Shown: positions 31,230-43,988, counted from the stretch's first letter. The stretch: 64,000 bases of DNA from Prosopocoilus inquinatus (GCA_036172665.1 CM069872.1:54918101-54982100), one strand, 5' to 3'. The notes: a model not told the origin generated them from the sequence alone. Translations and numbers: made by a program.

Positions 31230-33285
31230 GCCGGGGGGCAGATTCTAAGAGTGGTTTCTGATGACGCAACACAGGCAAGTCGAAATCAGCTGTTGTATAG
31301 TGTAGTATAGTTTAGATAGTAATGAGCTGGAGGTAGCTTGTTTTTTTTTTCTCTTTTTTTTGATGTAATTGTATTGTTATTTATTTTGTTTTTCTGGCGT
31401 TTGAGGTATTCCGGTATTCGGATTTACGCAATTTAATAATTTCGATATTATTAAAAATACCGCGCGGCGAGTTTCGATAATTAAATCGTCCGGAATTCGA
31501 GCGGGTGGGGCGGGAGCGGGGCGCGCGCGCGAGCGCGCGAAATGTGTGTTTGTTCGCGTTTAAAATTCGCCGATTGCGTTGTGTAATTGTGTAAAAAACT
31601 GAAAGACATGCGGCGTTTGCGCTCGTATACTTTGATCACGTTCGGTAAATGTGTGCGTTGAATTATTTAAAGTGGGAAATCCTCCGCGTCCACGCGGCAC
31701 GCACGTGCTTCCTCCCTGATTGCGATTTAGTTATGCAAAAAAAAAATTGAAATGAAATGAAATAAAATAATGAGAAGGTTTAAAATGTAATGCAATGTTC
31801 CCCGAAAATAATTGCATTCGTACGTGCGCGGGGTGGTTGATGCGGCACGGGTCGCCCGCCCGCCCGCCCCCACGGTCTCCTCATACGTCTTCGAGACGTA
31901 AAATACATTATTTCTGCTTTTGCTCCATATATTTCCCTAAAACCTTTGCCCCCGTCTTCTGTAATGGAAATCATCGATCAATTTCTTGGAAAAATACATC
32001 AGCGAGAGACATTATTATTACCGCCACCGACCGTCTATTTACCTGCGCGTAAATTCGACGACGACGACGGCGGCGGCCCTTTTTTTCTATTTACACGTGC
32101 GAATTTACTGGCGCCGTGATGGTAACGAAAAGTTATTCGATTTAATTTAAATACTCGCGAAAAATAATAAATATTCAGGGCGGCGGCAGGGTGGCGCAAA
32201 CTATAAATCCGCGCTGCGCCGCGCCACTACTACTTTACGCGGCGGAGGAATCAATTTTCCTTACTTCCTGCGGCAAAGCTAAATATTATGCCGAGGACTG
32301 GTCGTTTGTTAAGACTTCCTGCCTGCAATAACAACTGATAGCGCGAGCGCGGGCGCGGGCGCGGGCGGCTTTTATTATATTCTTTCCCCCCGGTCTCTCT
32401 GTCTCTCTGTTTTTATTGCACCGAAGAAATGCCATAATTTAACAATAAGAGGCGCGCCAATAAGTGCCGACGCGACGCCCCGACGTATATAGGAGGTATA
32501 ATTTTTATAGTTGACCTTTTTGTTTCGCCGCCCGCCACCCGCGGCCCCCGGTCCCAGGGCGACGGCCGGCGGCGTTATTAAAACAGAAAAGACGTATGAG
32601 TTTTGTTCGGCCAACTCTAATCGCTTTCCCAATCGCTTTATTTTTTAATATTGTGTATAAATGTAGCACCCTCCTAATTGGGGGGGAGTGTGGGGGTGGG
32701 AGGTTGCAGGGCGGGGGTGAGGCAGGAAAGAAATGCAATTACACCGGCACCACCGCCGCTCGCGCCGCGCCTCGGCGGTCGATCGGTCCTCACCAATCCC
32801 CTCACCCCCTCCCAGCTTCGAATTATAACAGCCCCCCCCTCCCCGTCGAAATACGAAATACTTCGGAAAAATACGTCCGTCCATCGCATCGGTCGCTTCG
32901 GCCGTCGCCAGAAACTTCGTCGTCGGTGATGTCCCGCGGGATCCACACAAACCTCTGGACTGTGAAATGGGGTCCCATTAGTTCCTGTGGGAACTCCGGG
33001 CGTGCTACAATGCTATTGAGTTTGCGGACCGAGCCGAAAGATTTCCGCCAGAAATCATATAAAATTTACACTTTGATGCCGCCGCCGCCGCCGTGTCAAT
33101 ATTTATTTTAGGTCGCCGCCGCCGCCGCCGTGGCCGACGATGGAATTTTCAAATTCTATTTCGCCGCCGCGGCGCGGCGGGGCTTCTTCATCTTTAATGC
33201 CCGCCGGAGTTTTCCGGCAACGACGAATCCGGAAGCGATTTTTATTATTTTGGATGGGAGGAACATGTTTCGATCCTAAATCCGC
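31230..33285. other. CpG-rich intergenic region
   Basis: GC-rich islands with alternating GC (about 31528-31541), GGGCGC runs (32340-32365) and GCC trinucleotide runs (33075-33175) stand out against the AT-rich surroundings. A 171-codon plus-strand frame (32596-33111) is not protein-like by eye. The region could be a promoter or regulatory island of a gene outside the window; no TATA/Inr pair or exon could be defended. Confidence 0.5.
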
Positions 33286-33289
33286 GCAG

Positions 33290-34410
33290 GTTGTTAATTA
33301 ATCCGTTTATACTTTGGAGGTGGAATAATGCGATGCGCTCAATCTCAAGGTCAACCCGACCTAATGAATGTTGAAACTAAGAACAAAGAAAAAGAATTGA
33401 TTTACATGTCCATGCAATATTTTCGAAAGTTCTTTCAGAAAAACGTAAAACGAAGAAAAAATTAAAGTAAGCAAGTAACGTGGAATGATACGGTGCGTTC
33501 GATCTCAAGGTCAACCCAACCTAATGAATGCTGAAACTAAGAACAAAAAAGAATTGATTTACATGACCATAGAACAGTTTCGGGGGTTTTAGAAAACGTA
33601 AAACGAAAAAAATATTAGAGTAAGCAAGTAATACGGAATGATATGGTGCGTTCGATCTCAAGGTCAACCCAACCTAACTGAACTCAACTTGCGTGTGCCA
33701 AAAGACTGTTGTAACTGTGACCAAAACAAAAAATTAATTTACATGACCAGACAATATTTTCGAAAGTTCCATTAAAAAACGTAAAAGGAAAAAAAATTAA
33801 GTAAGCAAGTAAGTACTTAAAAGGGAAACGAATTTCAAGGTCAATCCAACCCAACAATATTAAAAACTAAACATAAACGAATTTAGGTTCGCTAAAAAAA
33901 TTCCAAGGCCAAACTTCGAGCCTACTGAACTCGACCCAACTCTATTCGTAAAAACTTAAAACGAAAAAAATAAATAAATAAGCGAGTACCACTTAAAAGG
34001 GAAATGAATTTCAAGGTCAACCCAGCCCAACTGATCTGAATTACCAGACTCTGTTCGACGCAAGTAAAACATTAAAGTTATGAAGAAATTAACAATATTA
34101 AAAACTGAACATAAATTAATTTAGGTTTAAGAAAAAAAAATCTCAAGGTCAACTTTCAAGCTTGCTGAGCTAGACCTAACTCTCTTCAACCCATGGAAAC
34201 CAAGCAATACATTGAAACGTAAAAAAATTAAGCTAACGAACGCTAAAAAACAAGTAAATTTCAAGGTCAACATTAAACTCAAGCTCAACATTAAACCCAA
34301 GACAAAAATTAAAATAAAAAAAATAGTGTGTCAAAATAACTTAAAATTGGACATAAAAGTGAAATTGACTTCCGAAGAATCTCAAGGCCAACCCAACACG
34401 AATTTAGTAC
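33290..34410 (+). repeat. Array of TCAAGGTCAACCCAACC-type units, 153-177 bp
   Basis: TCAAGGTCA starts at 33345, 33505, 33658, 33835 and 34011, then at 34143 and 34261. Between copies stand TTTACATGACCA, AAACGTAAAACGAA and AAGTAAGCAAGTAA blocks. It decays to the right. The 74-codon frame at 34212-34436 is lysine-rich repeat translation. Confidence 0.88.
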
Positions 34411-34414
34411 TCGA

Positions 34415-35065
34415 CGCAAAGAGTGGGAAACCATAAAAAATCAAATAAAATGGATGCAAATGCGTCGAACTTCGATTAATGTTATCGTACCCTTATCGCA
34501 TCTCGATGACATGGGGCGTCGTAATGGCGACCTCGAAGAAACCGGAACCTTCACAGTACATGTAATCGCAAAGTACGAAACCGTAAAAGAATATAATTAA
34601 TAAGACATCGATTACTTCGAGCAGGAGCGTCGTAATGGCGACCTCGAAGAAAGCGGAACCTTCACAGTATACAGTCGCAAAGTATGAAATCGTAAAAAAA
34701 AATATAATAAAGAAGACATCGATGACTTCGAGCAGAAACGTCGTAATGGCGACCTCTAAGGAAGTGGAAATTTCGCAGTATATGTAGTCGCAAAGTATGA
34801 AATCGTAAAAAAAAATATAATAAAGAAGACATCGATGACTTCGAGCAGAAGCGTCGTAATGGCGACCTCGAAGGAAGTGGAATCTTTTCAGTATATAATC
34901 GCTAAGAATGAAACCGTAAAAATGTAATATTACATTTAAGAGCCTGACGCTCGATTTTCTCTGGGCAGGGGAGTTTGCGACGGCGAATGTACATATAAGC
35001 TACAGCATGATCAAGGCAATCAATCTCGTCGCTTTTTTAATTACGAAACTTACGCTCACGTCAAA
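34415..35065 (+). repeat. Composite repeat family, copy 2
   Basis: It begins with the same leader as copy 1 (CGCAAAGAGTG(A/G)GAAACCATA), continues with about four GAGCGTCGTAATGGCGACCT-type units, and ends with the block from TCTCTGGGCAGGGGAGT to ACGAAACTTACGCTCACG. That end block is nearly identical to about 30608-30715. Block order matches copy 1. Confidence 0.88.
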
Positions 35066-35069
35066 TCGC

Positions 35070-36485
35070 AATCACAGTTACATTAAATTCCCGTTGAACC
35101 TCTGCTGCATGTTCGTTTTTAATAATAATAATCAGAGGAAACTAATTCATAAACCGGATTCACTCTTGACATGTTTACTCGTCGCGCATCATCAGTCATA
35201 GTTAACGATACCTACGTTGCTAGCGATTTGCGCGCGCAACTTTTTGCGTCCGCAACAAAGTTTAATGTAGGTAATTAGTGTCAAACAGCAGGGACGTAGC
35301 AGGGCTGAACTAATGCTGTTCAACACAAGTTAAATGCAGCTATGCTCCAGTCACTCTCTCGCCGTGATGTATATAGATGTCACTGCAATACCGAGATACT
35401 CCTCCGGTGATTCCCCGGGGAGCCGTACCCTCTCATTAAAATATATGGTCGCAATTACGTATGTGTCATTAAAATTTGGCACTCGCTCTAAAGTGCGATG
35501 TAAATTCACGTGCGGATCTAATTAAAAAATAGTTTTCGCGGGGGACAGGGGGTGGAGGGGGTGTACGGCGTCGCGTTGAAAAGTTGCGCCGAATAATCGC
35601 ATTAAGTACTTATACTCCGGGTCTCCGGTGAAGTAGTCATGCGACGCTGCTGCGCTCTCTGTGTCCGGCTCCGGCACTTCTATAAAACAATCTCCTAATC
35701 AGATTGTACGCAGATTACACAGAAACTTTTTTAATTCAAGTTTGTTAAGGAGGGTTTATAAGCTATCTGGGATTACTGGGGGGGTGGGGGGAGGCAGGGG
35801 GGCGGTATTGGGGGAATTTGCGCATTGGTTCTCAAGAGTCACCGGAGCTGACGAAACGGTCCGTTTATTTACTTAGGACTGCCAACCTAGTTTCACTTTA
35901 ATCCGCGTTAATTTCGAATTAAATGTTTTTTTCTTTGTTTTGAAACCTTCTCTGCCGCCTCTTTATTACAATTACGTCAACTCCTGATTACTTACCGAAA
36001 TCTGCTTGGCAAGTTGCGCTGAGAAGTCAATCAGCTGTCGCGAAGCTAGTCTCCGAAACAGGTGCGTGTGGGTTAACAAAACGATTAGGGCGCCAAGGAG
36101 TAAACCCAGCCGAGTGTGCGCACTATAAAATCGATATTCCGAGGCTCGTTCATTCAAGACATTTTTTAACGCGTAGGAAAAAATACCAAAACGTACTTAA
36201 CAATCAAGAAAATGCATGCACGCGAAATCTTGGTGCAACAAGAACGTTAGCCCTGAGGGCTTAAAATAACCTAAATAATTCGTACTCGATGCGATGCTCA
36301 ACTTTAAAAATGATTAAATTCAAATAGGTGCAATACACTGACCTTGATGTGAAACGGTAATTCAATCTTCTTAAGTTAACCTCGATTTTAAAACCACTTT
36401 AAAAAACCTAGCACACAAACATGTGCCGAAAATATTTACGAAAACAATTAAGTCACGTCGGTCATAAAGCGGAAGTGTATGTGCG
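35070..36485. other. Intergenic DNA without a supported gene
   Basis: No gene recognised. A G-rich tract at about 35770-35816 has several runs of four to seven G. A lone TGACCTTGA lies at 36339. Confidence 0.5.
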
Positions 36486-36489
36486 TTGC

Positions 36490-37560
36490 TTTGGTTCCAG
36501 TTAATCGACGTGGCGGCGTGACGGTCGCGCTCAGACGTCAGCAATAAAAGACGCCCTTTCACGAGAATGAGTCGAACTTCGATTAATATTATCGTACCTC
36601 TATCGTATCTCGACGAGCTTCGAGCAGAAGCGTCGTAATGGCGACCTCGAAGAAAGTGGAACCTTCACAGTATACATTCGTATACTGCAATATAAGACGC
36701 CCTTTCACGAGAATGAGTCGAACTTCGATTAATATTATCGTACCCCTATCGTATCTCGACGAGCTTCGAGCAGAAGCGTCGTAATGGCGACTTCGAAGAA
36801 AGTGGAACCTTTTCAGTATACATTCGTATACTGCAATATAAGACGCCCTTTCACAAGAATGAGTCGAACTTCGATTAATATTATCGTACCTCTATCGTAT
36901 CTCGACGAGCTTCGAGGAGAAGCGTCGTAATGGCGACCTCGAAGAAAGTGGAACCTTTACAGTATACATTCGTATACTGCAATATAAGACACCCTTTCAC
37001 GAGAATGAGTCGAACTTTGATAAATATTATCGTCCCCTATCGTATCTCGACGAGCTTCGAGGAGAAGTGTCGTAATGGCGACCTCGAAGAAAGTGGAACC
37101 TTCACAGTATACATTCATATACTGCAATATAAGACGCCCTTTCACGAGAATGAGTCGAACTTCGATTAATATTATCGCACCTCTATCGTATCTCGACGAG
37201 CTTCGAGGAGAAGCGTCGTAATGGCGACCTCAAAGAAAGTGGAACCTTCACAGTATACATTCGTATACTGCAATATAAGACGCCCTTTCACGAGAATGGG
37301 TCAAACTTCGATAAATATTATTGTACCTCTATCGTATCTCGACGAGCTTCGAGGAGAAGCGTCGTAATGGCGACCTCGAAGAAAGTGGAACCTTTACAGT
37401 ATACATTCGTATACTGCAATATAAGACGCCCTTTCACGAGAATGAGTCGAACTTCGATAAATATTATCGTACCTCTATCGTATCTCGACGAGCTTCGAGG
37501 AGAAGCGTCGTAATGGCGACCTCGAAGAAGCTGGAACCTTTACAGTATACGGTCGTACGC
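36490..37560 (+). repeat. Composite repeat family, copy 3, with a regular 146-bp array
   Basis: After the leader (GTGACGGTCGC, GACGTCAGCA) the unit beginning ACGCCCTTTCACGAGAATGA or a variant recurs at 36551, 36697, 36843, 36989, 37134, 37280 and 37426, spacing 146, 146, 146, 145, 146, 146. Each unit holds GAGCTTCGAG, CGTCGTAATGGCGAC and a self-complementary AGTATACATTCGTATACT. Units are highly alike, so this copy is young. Confidence 0.93.
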
Positions 37561-37564
37561 GGGC

Positions 37565-37835
37565 GTACACTTCCTGACATGGGAAAGTACAGTAGCAAAC
37601 GTGGAAGCAGATTTCTCTGTCAAAACAAAGAAATCGATTACAAAGGTGACTCGAGCAAACATCGCAATCTAATTACCTCTGATTTTAATGCAGATCGAGT
37701 TCATCCGCTCGGAAGATTTGGTCAAAAGCAACTCAAAGAATATAGTATCCCCTTTATTATACAGACATCAACGGAAAAGTAATAAATAAATAATAAAATA
37801 TTTTCTTTCGTTGTCGGACGGCTTCACTTAGCTTC
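37565..37835. other. Short spacer after the 146-bp array
   Basis: An open frame continues from the array to 37782 but its product is not recognised. Confidence 0.4.
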
Positions 37836-37839
37836 ACTT

Positions 37840-38720
37840 ACGTTGGACTTCATTCTCAACTGAACGTTGGTTCTTGAGCGTTTGAGTTTTTAAGACCTTG
37901 AGGATGGACGGACTCGATTTTTATTGTTTTTCAAATTTTTTAAAATAAAAAAATCGTTTCTTTGATTTTAAATTCTTGACTCGCCTTGGATAGGCGATTA
38001 AATCGAGTTCAGTTGGAATGGTTTGACCTTGAAATTCGTTTTGATTTTAACATTCGCTAACTTTTACTGTTGTTTTATTTTTCGTGCCTTATTTTTTTTA
38101 ATGTTATCTCTTTTTTTTGGTTTGGATTAACAGACAAAGTTGAGTAGGTTTGACCTTGAAATTCGTCTCCAACTTAATTTTAAACTATTTGTACTTTTAA
38201 CATTTTTTTTTACCTTTCGTTATTTGTTTACGATGTTTATCACTGTGCTAGGATTGAAAATGGGGGAGGGGGTGATAGGTTGAATTGATCTTGAGATTCG
38301 TTGAGCTTAATTTTTATTGATTTTTAATTGCCAAAATTTTTTTTACTTTCAATTTTTTTTTACTCAAAAGTTCATCGAATTCAGTTAGGTTGGGTTGAGC
38401 TTTACGTTCGTCGAGCTTCGTTTTAATCACTTTTTTGATTTTTTTTTACTTAAAACCTCATTTCTTTCCTTGACTTGCACAGAAACAGATTGAAACAGAT
38501 TGAAATCCTTGAAATCCTTTGCTTTTAAAGTTTGCTTAATAAAGTTTTTTTTTTTTTAATTTGATTAAGTTTTTATAATATTTCTCTAATTCAAATTTTT
38601 CCTTGTGTTGAATTGTGAATTATAGTTGAATTGAGTTCGCTTGTGTTAGCTTTGAAAATTTTTCTTTTTTGAGCTTAACGTTTGTTTAGGCTTAATTTTG
38701 TATTTTTCTCCGTCCTCAAG
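37840..38720 (-). repeat. Inverted, degenerate copy of the TCAAGGTCA repeat family
   Basis: GGTTTGACCTTGAAATTCGT at about 38020 and 38147, with more diverged versions (GATCTTGAGATTCGT, GAGCTTTACGTTCGTC) further on, is the reverse complement of the units at 33.3-34.4 kb. T-rich tracts replace the A-rich ones. Confidence 0.75.
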
Positions 38721-38724
38721 AGTC

Positions 38725-39780
38725 CGTGCACTTCTGTTTTGTGTGTTGCCTGCCCGCCAGTCACACGTGGGTACTTATTATTGTTGATTGATTATTGTAA
38801 AAGCGCTCGCGTTTCGTAAAGGTAAAATTCGTGAAGGCGTTCGTTCGTTTTATTTCGTCTGCGATGCAAACGAGCGCGCCCGAACGCAGGGGCCCGGAAA
38901 CGGTTTAAAAACAAATTTGCAGTTCGCTTTCGAATTCCGGAATTTATGCAGCACAACATGTAATCAAGCTAATGTCAGCGCGCCGGGGAACGTCTGGGTG
39001 GGCACGATTTGCATTCGGCCCACAAAAAAGAAGGAGAAAAGGAGAAAAAACGCGCTCGATTTGAAAATTCCTTAAGCTCCGCGACGCCGCCGCCGCGCGG
39101 TTCTCTAGGCGTCGAAAAGAGAAGAGAGCGCCAGAAGTGGAAACTAATGACACAGAAAATGGAATCACTTTCGAATCCATTTGTTTCGGAGGAACAGAGC
39201 AGATACGCCGGGGTCGGGGGCCGGGGCCGAGGCCGGGGGCAATTGCTGCAGCAGGTCTGCTCTGAAAATTAAAGGCGAATGAATCCACCCCGAGATGGCG
39301 CGTCACGCGCCTCAAATGAACCGAACCACCCTCCCCCTCAGGATTTAATCGCCCTCTTCGAAGGAGAACGAAAGGGCACGGAAATTATTATTATTATTAT
39401 TTTTTTTTTAGGTTGAGGGACGAGGGATAGATTTCGACGGAGGCGTCGTCGCGACGGTGACGGACGTTGCGCCGCTAACAGTCCATAAAACAGTGTTAAA
39501 ACGGAGGCAAACACGTTGTTTTAATTTCCCTCGAGGTGATTTCAAATTTCAACTTTACGTACTGCGGCAGGAATATTTGCAGAACGAATCCTACACCCTT
39601 CCATCCCCCCCGCCCCCTCCTCATCCTGCTCATAAAAATCTCGCGGGGATACAATCAGGGGGTACATTTCAAATTGCCATGTCATATCTTAATAAGTCAT
39701 GGAACGAAGGACTTTCTAAATAAATACGTCCGCGTTAAGGGTAGGTACTGTTAGAGGTGCTCGTCCCCCCTACCCCCCAC
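38725..39780. other. Intergenic DNA without a supported gene
   Basis: No gene recognised. GGCCGGGGCC-type words around 39210-39240 and an AGATGGCG word at 39293 are noted. Confidence 0.45.
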
Positions 39781-39785
39781 CTCCC

Positions 39786-40260
39786 CAGCGAATTTCTTTT
39801 GGTTTTTCCAATTGGTTTGTGCTTGAATTAAATTACCCAAAGCCCAGGTATTTCTTGTTCGAACTTGTTCAAACTTATTAATGCGGACGAATCACCATCG
39901 CGGCACGTGATGGATGTTTTGGAACTAAATCGCCCCTTCCGCCCCCTCAACAACGCACAATGAGCCAACGAATTTTCCAGTTGGTTAAATGAAACTCCCT
40001 CAAAACCCTTCAGGTATTGCTTGTTCCATGTTTGAACTTGTTCAATCATATTAATGAGGACGAATCACCATCATCACCGGACGTGATGGAAGTTTGGAAC
40101 GAGGATGCAACCAAATCTCTCCCTCCGCCCCCTCAATAACGGACAATGAACCAATGAATTTTCCAGTCGGTATTTAGTTTAATTTAAATCACCATCGGCA
40201 CACTTGACGTTTGAAGTTCGGAACGAGTATGCAACCAAATATCCGCCCCCCCCCCGGAAA
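39786..40260 (+). repeat. Tandem array, about 174-bp unit, two and a half copies
   Basis: AATCACCAT starts at 39889, 40063 and 40187. Shared blocks include GAACTTGTTCAA, ACGTGATGGA, AACGAATTTTCCAG and CCGCCCCCTCAA. The third copy lacks about 50 bases. Confidence 0.82.
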
Positions 40261-40264
40261 CAAT

Positions 40265-42470
40265 GAACAACAACTCTTTCATGATGCAAGCGTAGTTTCG
40301 GCGCTGAGCAGCATATAGCTTGGAGATGGCGCTGCGAATCGGCCCTCTTCTTTTTCTCCGATTATGTTTCGACATCGTCGATCGGCAACATAATCTCCGC
40401 GAGCCGACCAACCGACGTTCCAGCTTGTAGGACTGACGTTGCCACGCCGCCGGTAATTTGACGGTATTAGCCGGAATTATCGGTTGATGTTATCTCTTCC
40501 ATCGGAGCCTTAATTAGAACGTTCGAACGACCGTGGGGAGGGGGGATGGGGGGGGTCGGCCGGCGCGGCATACGTGCCTGTTGAATGTGTCTTCTGCCCC
40601 GAATGGAGGAAGTAGCTTCGGAAAATAATTTAACGAGCGCAATGGACTCGTTTCTGTTTTTATTTGTGTGGGGGAGGGGATGATGGGCGAAGGGGGGGGG
40701 GAGGGAGAGAGTGTCTTTATTTATTTAAGGACTTCGTGTGTCGCGCTTCCGTTTGTTGTTATGAAGGACGAGGACGGCGCGACTCTTTAAGGTACGTATC
40801 GGAAATGAAATCGCCTTACGGCGGACTTGAAGCTAGCATCGAACAAAGGAGGAGGTTATTTCTAAATAAATTTTTATTTACGAAGAACTCTTGTTGTGTG
40901 CGGGAGGATTAACGAAAACACAAACTCATTCGGTCCGAAGTGGCTGCTGACAAGCGGCGAAAAGCGCAATGGAAAATCAATGGCCAGGTTGAGTAGGCCG
41001 TGACTGGCGCAACCGAATTCAAATTTTCCCGCTCTTTTCGTAAATGGCCGTGGATGGCCGGGTATCGCAACGTGCCGGTAAATTTAAAGTCACTTTTAGA
41101 TGCCGGAAGGCTCCTTCGTTCTGAGCATGAAAACCAGTTCAAAGGTAATTATTTTATGGTTGGATGGGATTAGGCGAAACTCAAGGTCGAAAGTCTCATC
41201 TCAGAAAATATGAAGGCTGAGAAGGCGTCTGGTTGAGAAGGACGGCGAAAAAATAAATGACGAGGTTTTACTGTAAGTTACGAGGAAGCGAGGGCGTTCA
41301 AGTTGGCCTGAGAAGCCTCTGGAGTTGAGGGGGAGGAAGGCATTCACAAGACGATGAGTCTTGCAGGAGTCGTTTTGCAAAAATTGAATATCACTGGAAA
41401 CCCTTAAGAAGAAGTCAGAAGGAAGAATTAACTTGAAGGCTGAAGATACCCTTTTTTCGCAAAAATGGAGAATGGGGAATGGAAAGAATGAGAAGCTAAC
41501 TCAACCCAACGTTAAGAGAAGAAGGACTATTTGGCAGAAGAACAATTTGCAATGAAGAAGAAGAAAGAGGTGAAGAAGGAGGAGAAAAACGAATGGTGTG
41601 GTGCTACTGGACGTCATCAAAAAAAAAAAAAAAGAAGCTTGAATTTTGAGGGAAATAAAATAGACAAGGGGAAAACAAGTGACGAGAGGGTCAGTGGGAA
41701 ATGGCACGGAAATGGAAGGTAAGAGAACGATCAGTGAGGAGGTGTCATCGGAAGCCACGAGGAAGAACTCGGGAAGACCTTTTCGAAAGTTAGACCAGGG
41801 CGGGAAGGAAAAAATGACTAGAGCTGACCGAAAACGAGAAGAGAAGAAGATGGACAAGGCCACCAAGAACCTTCAAATTAATTATCGAGATCCATCGAAA
41901 ATTCTTCTTCGTCCCTCAACATTGTCTTTTGCTTCTTTGCTTCAATCACATCGACGAATCTTTTGTTTTTCGTAGGCCTTGGTCATACAGGGCTACTTTT
42001 GGGCTTGAGTATTTCCCTGCGGGTTTTGTTCAGACCACGGTCTCCTTCCCCTAACTCCCTCGTAGCCAGTTCTGTCTGTTCCCCTTTCAGTTGTTGCTCT
42101 TTGCTACCTTATTTTCACATTTGGGTGCGTCCTCTTCCTTTCCGGACCAAATTTTTTCAAAAATCCCGCCTCCTTTCCTCAAAACCCTCTTAACCTTGCC
42201 CTCTCGTCATTTGGTTTAGTTGGTGGTATTAGCAGCATTGTCTTTCTTCAACTGATCTCCCCCCCAATCCCCCTTCCATCCTCCAAATCTTCTCCTCGGC
42301 TTCGTCCTCTTGCCTTCTTCGTTTTTGTTGTTGCTTACCGTCTTCTCCTGATATTTTTCTTTTCTAACAGCGCCATGGCTTCTCAAAATCCACCGCTTTT
42401 CTCCAAAATCCTCTTGTCGTTTGGTTTAGTTGGCCTTTTTTCGCATCTCCTACCATCTTCTTCTCCTATC
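40265..42470. other. Intergenic DNA, partly purine-rich
   Basis: From about 41150 to 41860 the plus strand is GAAG-rich and gives Lys/Glu-rich frames typical of composition bias. From about 42000 it turns pyrimidine-rich. No gene recognised. Confidence 0.45.
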
Positions 42471-42474
42471 CTTT

Positions 42475-42800
42475 CCAAAATGAGGGCCCTTTTGCCCGTG
42501 TAAAGCAAGTAAAGTGCGCAAAGCTAATTTGTAAATAGGTTTTTAATTTGGGCCGCTGACTGAAGCAAAAGGGAATGGTGAAGCAAGTAAAGGAAGCCGA
42601 ATGCGTTCGAATGATCAGTTACCTTTGCTTTAATTCGAGGAGAGGGGAAGACAAAAGAAGACCTGAACCGTAATTATCAGTCTTAATGCCCTTTCGATTT
42701 GAGACGACCAGGTCACGTCGCTTAAAGAGAATGGCAAATGATTTTTGGAGGTACTTTTGCTTTAAAATTCAAAAAATAATTATCTGGGGAAGCTTTCGCC
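42475..42800 (+). repeat. Solo copy of the 266-bp family
   Basis: CAAGTAAAGTGCGCAAAGCT, TTTTTAATTTGGGC, CAAGTAAAGGAAGCCGAATG and GACCTGAACCGTAATTATCA occur in the same order as in the array at 53.5-54.4 kb. Confidence 0.82.
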
Positions 42801-42804
42801 CTCC

Positions 42805-43985
42805 GAGTACAACGTATTTACATGTGAATTAAATCTAAGAGGCGCTCTTACATCCCTTCTCCCTTAAGAAAAGTGTATTCGGGCGATTAATCTTGTTTGT
42901 CGTTATGAAAATGCGTCCTGAGAAGAAAAAAGAGGGCCTCACGGGCACTTGGAAAGTTTCCTTTTGCCACCGCCGCCGCAATAAAACATTATGTTTATTT
43001 ATCCGGACGGGCCTCGGCCCCGGTCCCGTCGTAATTGCGTGTGTATTTGCCAATATTTCGTCGGTCGCGCAAGTGTGTTCGAAAGGGTCCCCCGTTCTGC
43101 ACGTTCCGCAAGGGTATTTTATGGCCCGAACGGAGATTTAAAGCTTAGGTCAGTGTTTATATTCAGCTCAGTGGGGTAGGTGAGCTAACAAGGCGACCGG
43201 AACTTGCATCGTAAATACTTAAACACCTGAATGCGGCGGCGTTGGCGGCGTCGGCGACGGACGGCCACCTCGCAGCATCGCCAAAACAAACATTTGCATA
43301 ACGCCGTGCGCTACATTTTCTTCTTTCCTGCTGGCACATGACTATATTATCAATGCACATCGATCATATATTGTAAATTTTTTCTTCAAGCCGATTACAT
43401 CATCTTTTTACATCGTAGAGATACCTCCTCATCGCTCCCCCCAATTAGTGAGCTGCAAATAAAATCGTATTGCTTTCTGGGACTTCCCCTTCCCCTCATC
43501 ATTATATTTAGTACCATCAAAGTAAAAGCAGAAAAGAAGGTGGTTGTTACATGCGGCGCGGAAAAGTGCGACGTTCTTAACGTGCAGCCAGCCAAGCCAA
43601 GCAGCCATTCATCAAAGTATCAAAGCACTCGATCGAGATCGTCTGCTGGTCTTATTGAAACAGGTTATAAGATGATTTCCGTTCACCTCCCGGGAGACAA
43701 AGTTGGAAAGCCTGCCCTATTGATCACGGCTAACTTTTCTGTTTTTAACGACTTGGCATCCACGACCCGACTGAGGTTGAGCTTCCGCGATCCGTCTCCT
43801 TTAATCCGCTTTCTCGAAATGTTCCTTCCGAGTTATAAATGTAAGTGCTCGATTTCGTTTTATTAAAATCATCCTCCTCCTCCTCCTCCTCTTCTCTCTC
43901 CGCCGCTCGACCTCTCCCCCCTCCTTCTTTGCCATGTTTGTTTGTTGTCGAATAGAATTATCTAATTTCGTCGTCGCCGAATCAA
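42805..43985. other. Intergenic DNA without a supported gene
   Basis: A 108-codon plus-strand frame (43540-43866) is not recognised, and no splice context supports it. Pyrimidine-rich CCT repeats lie at about 43872-43920. Confidence 0.4.
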
Positions 43986-43988
43986 AGG

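Noticed and set aside
32596..33111. 171-codon open frame on the plus strand
   Set aside because: Gly/Pro/Arg-rich with no motif recognised. It lies in GC-rich DNA where long frames arise by lack of stops, and competing frames exist on both strands.
41501..41975. Lys/Glu-rich frames
   Set aside because: Purine-strand bias gives such frames in all registers, and there is no domain or splice support.
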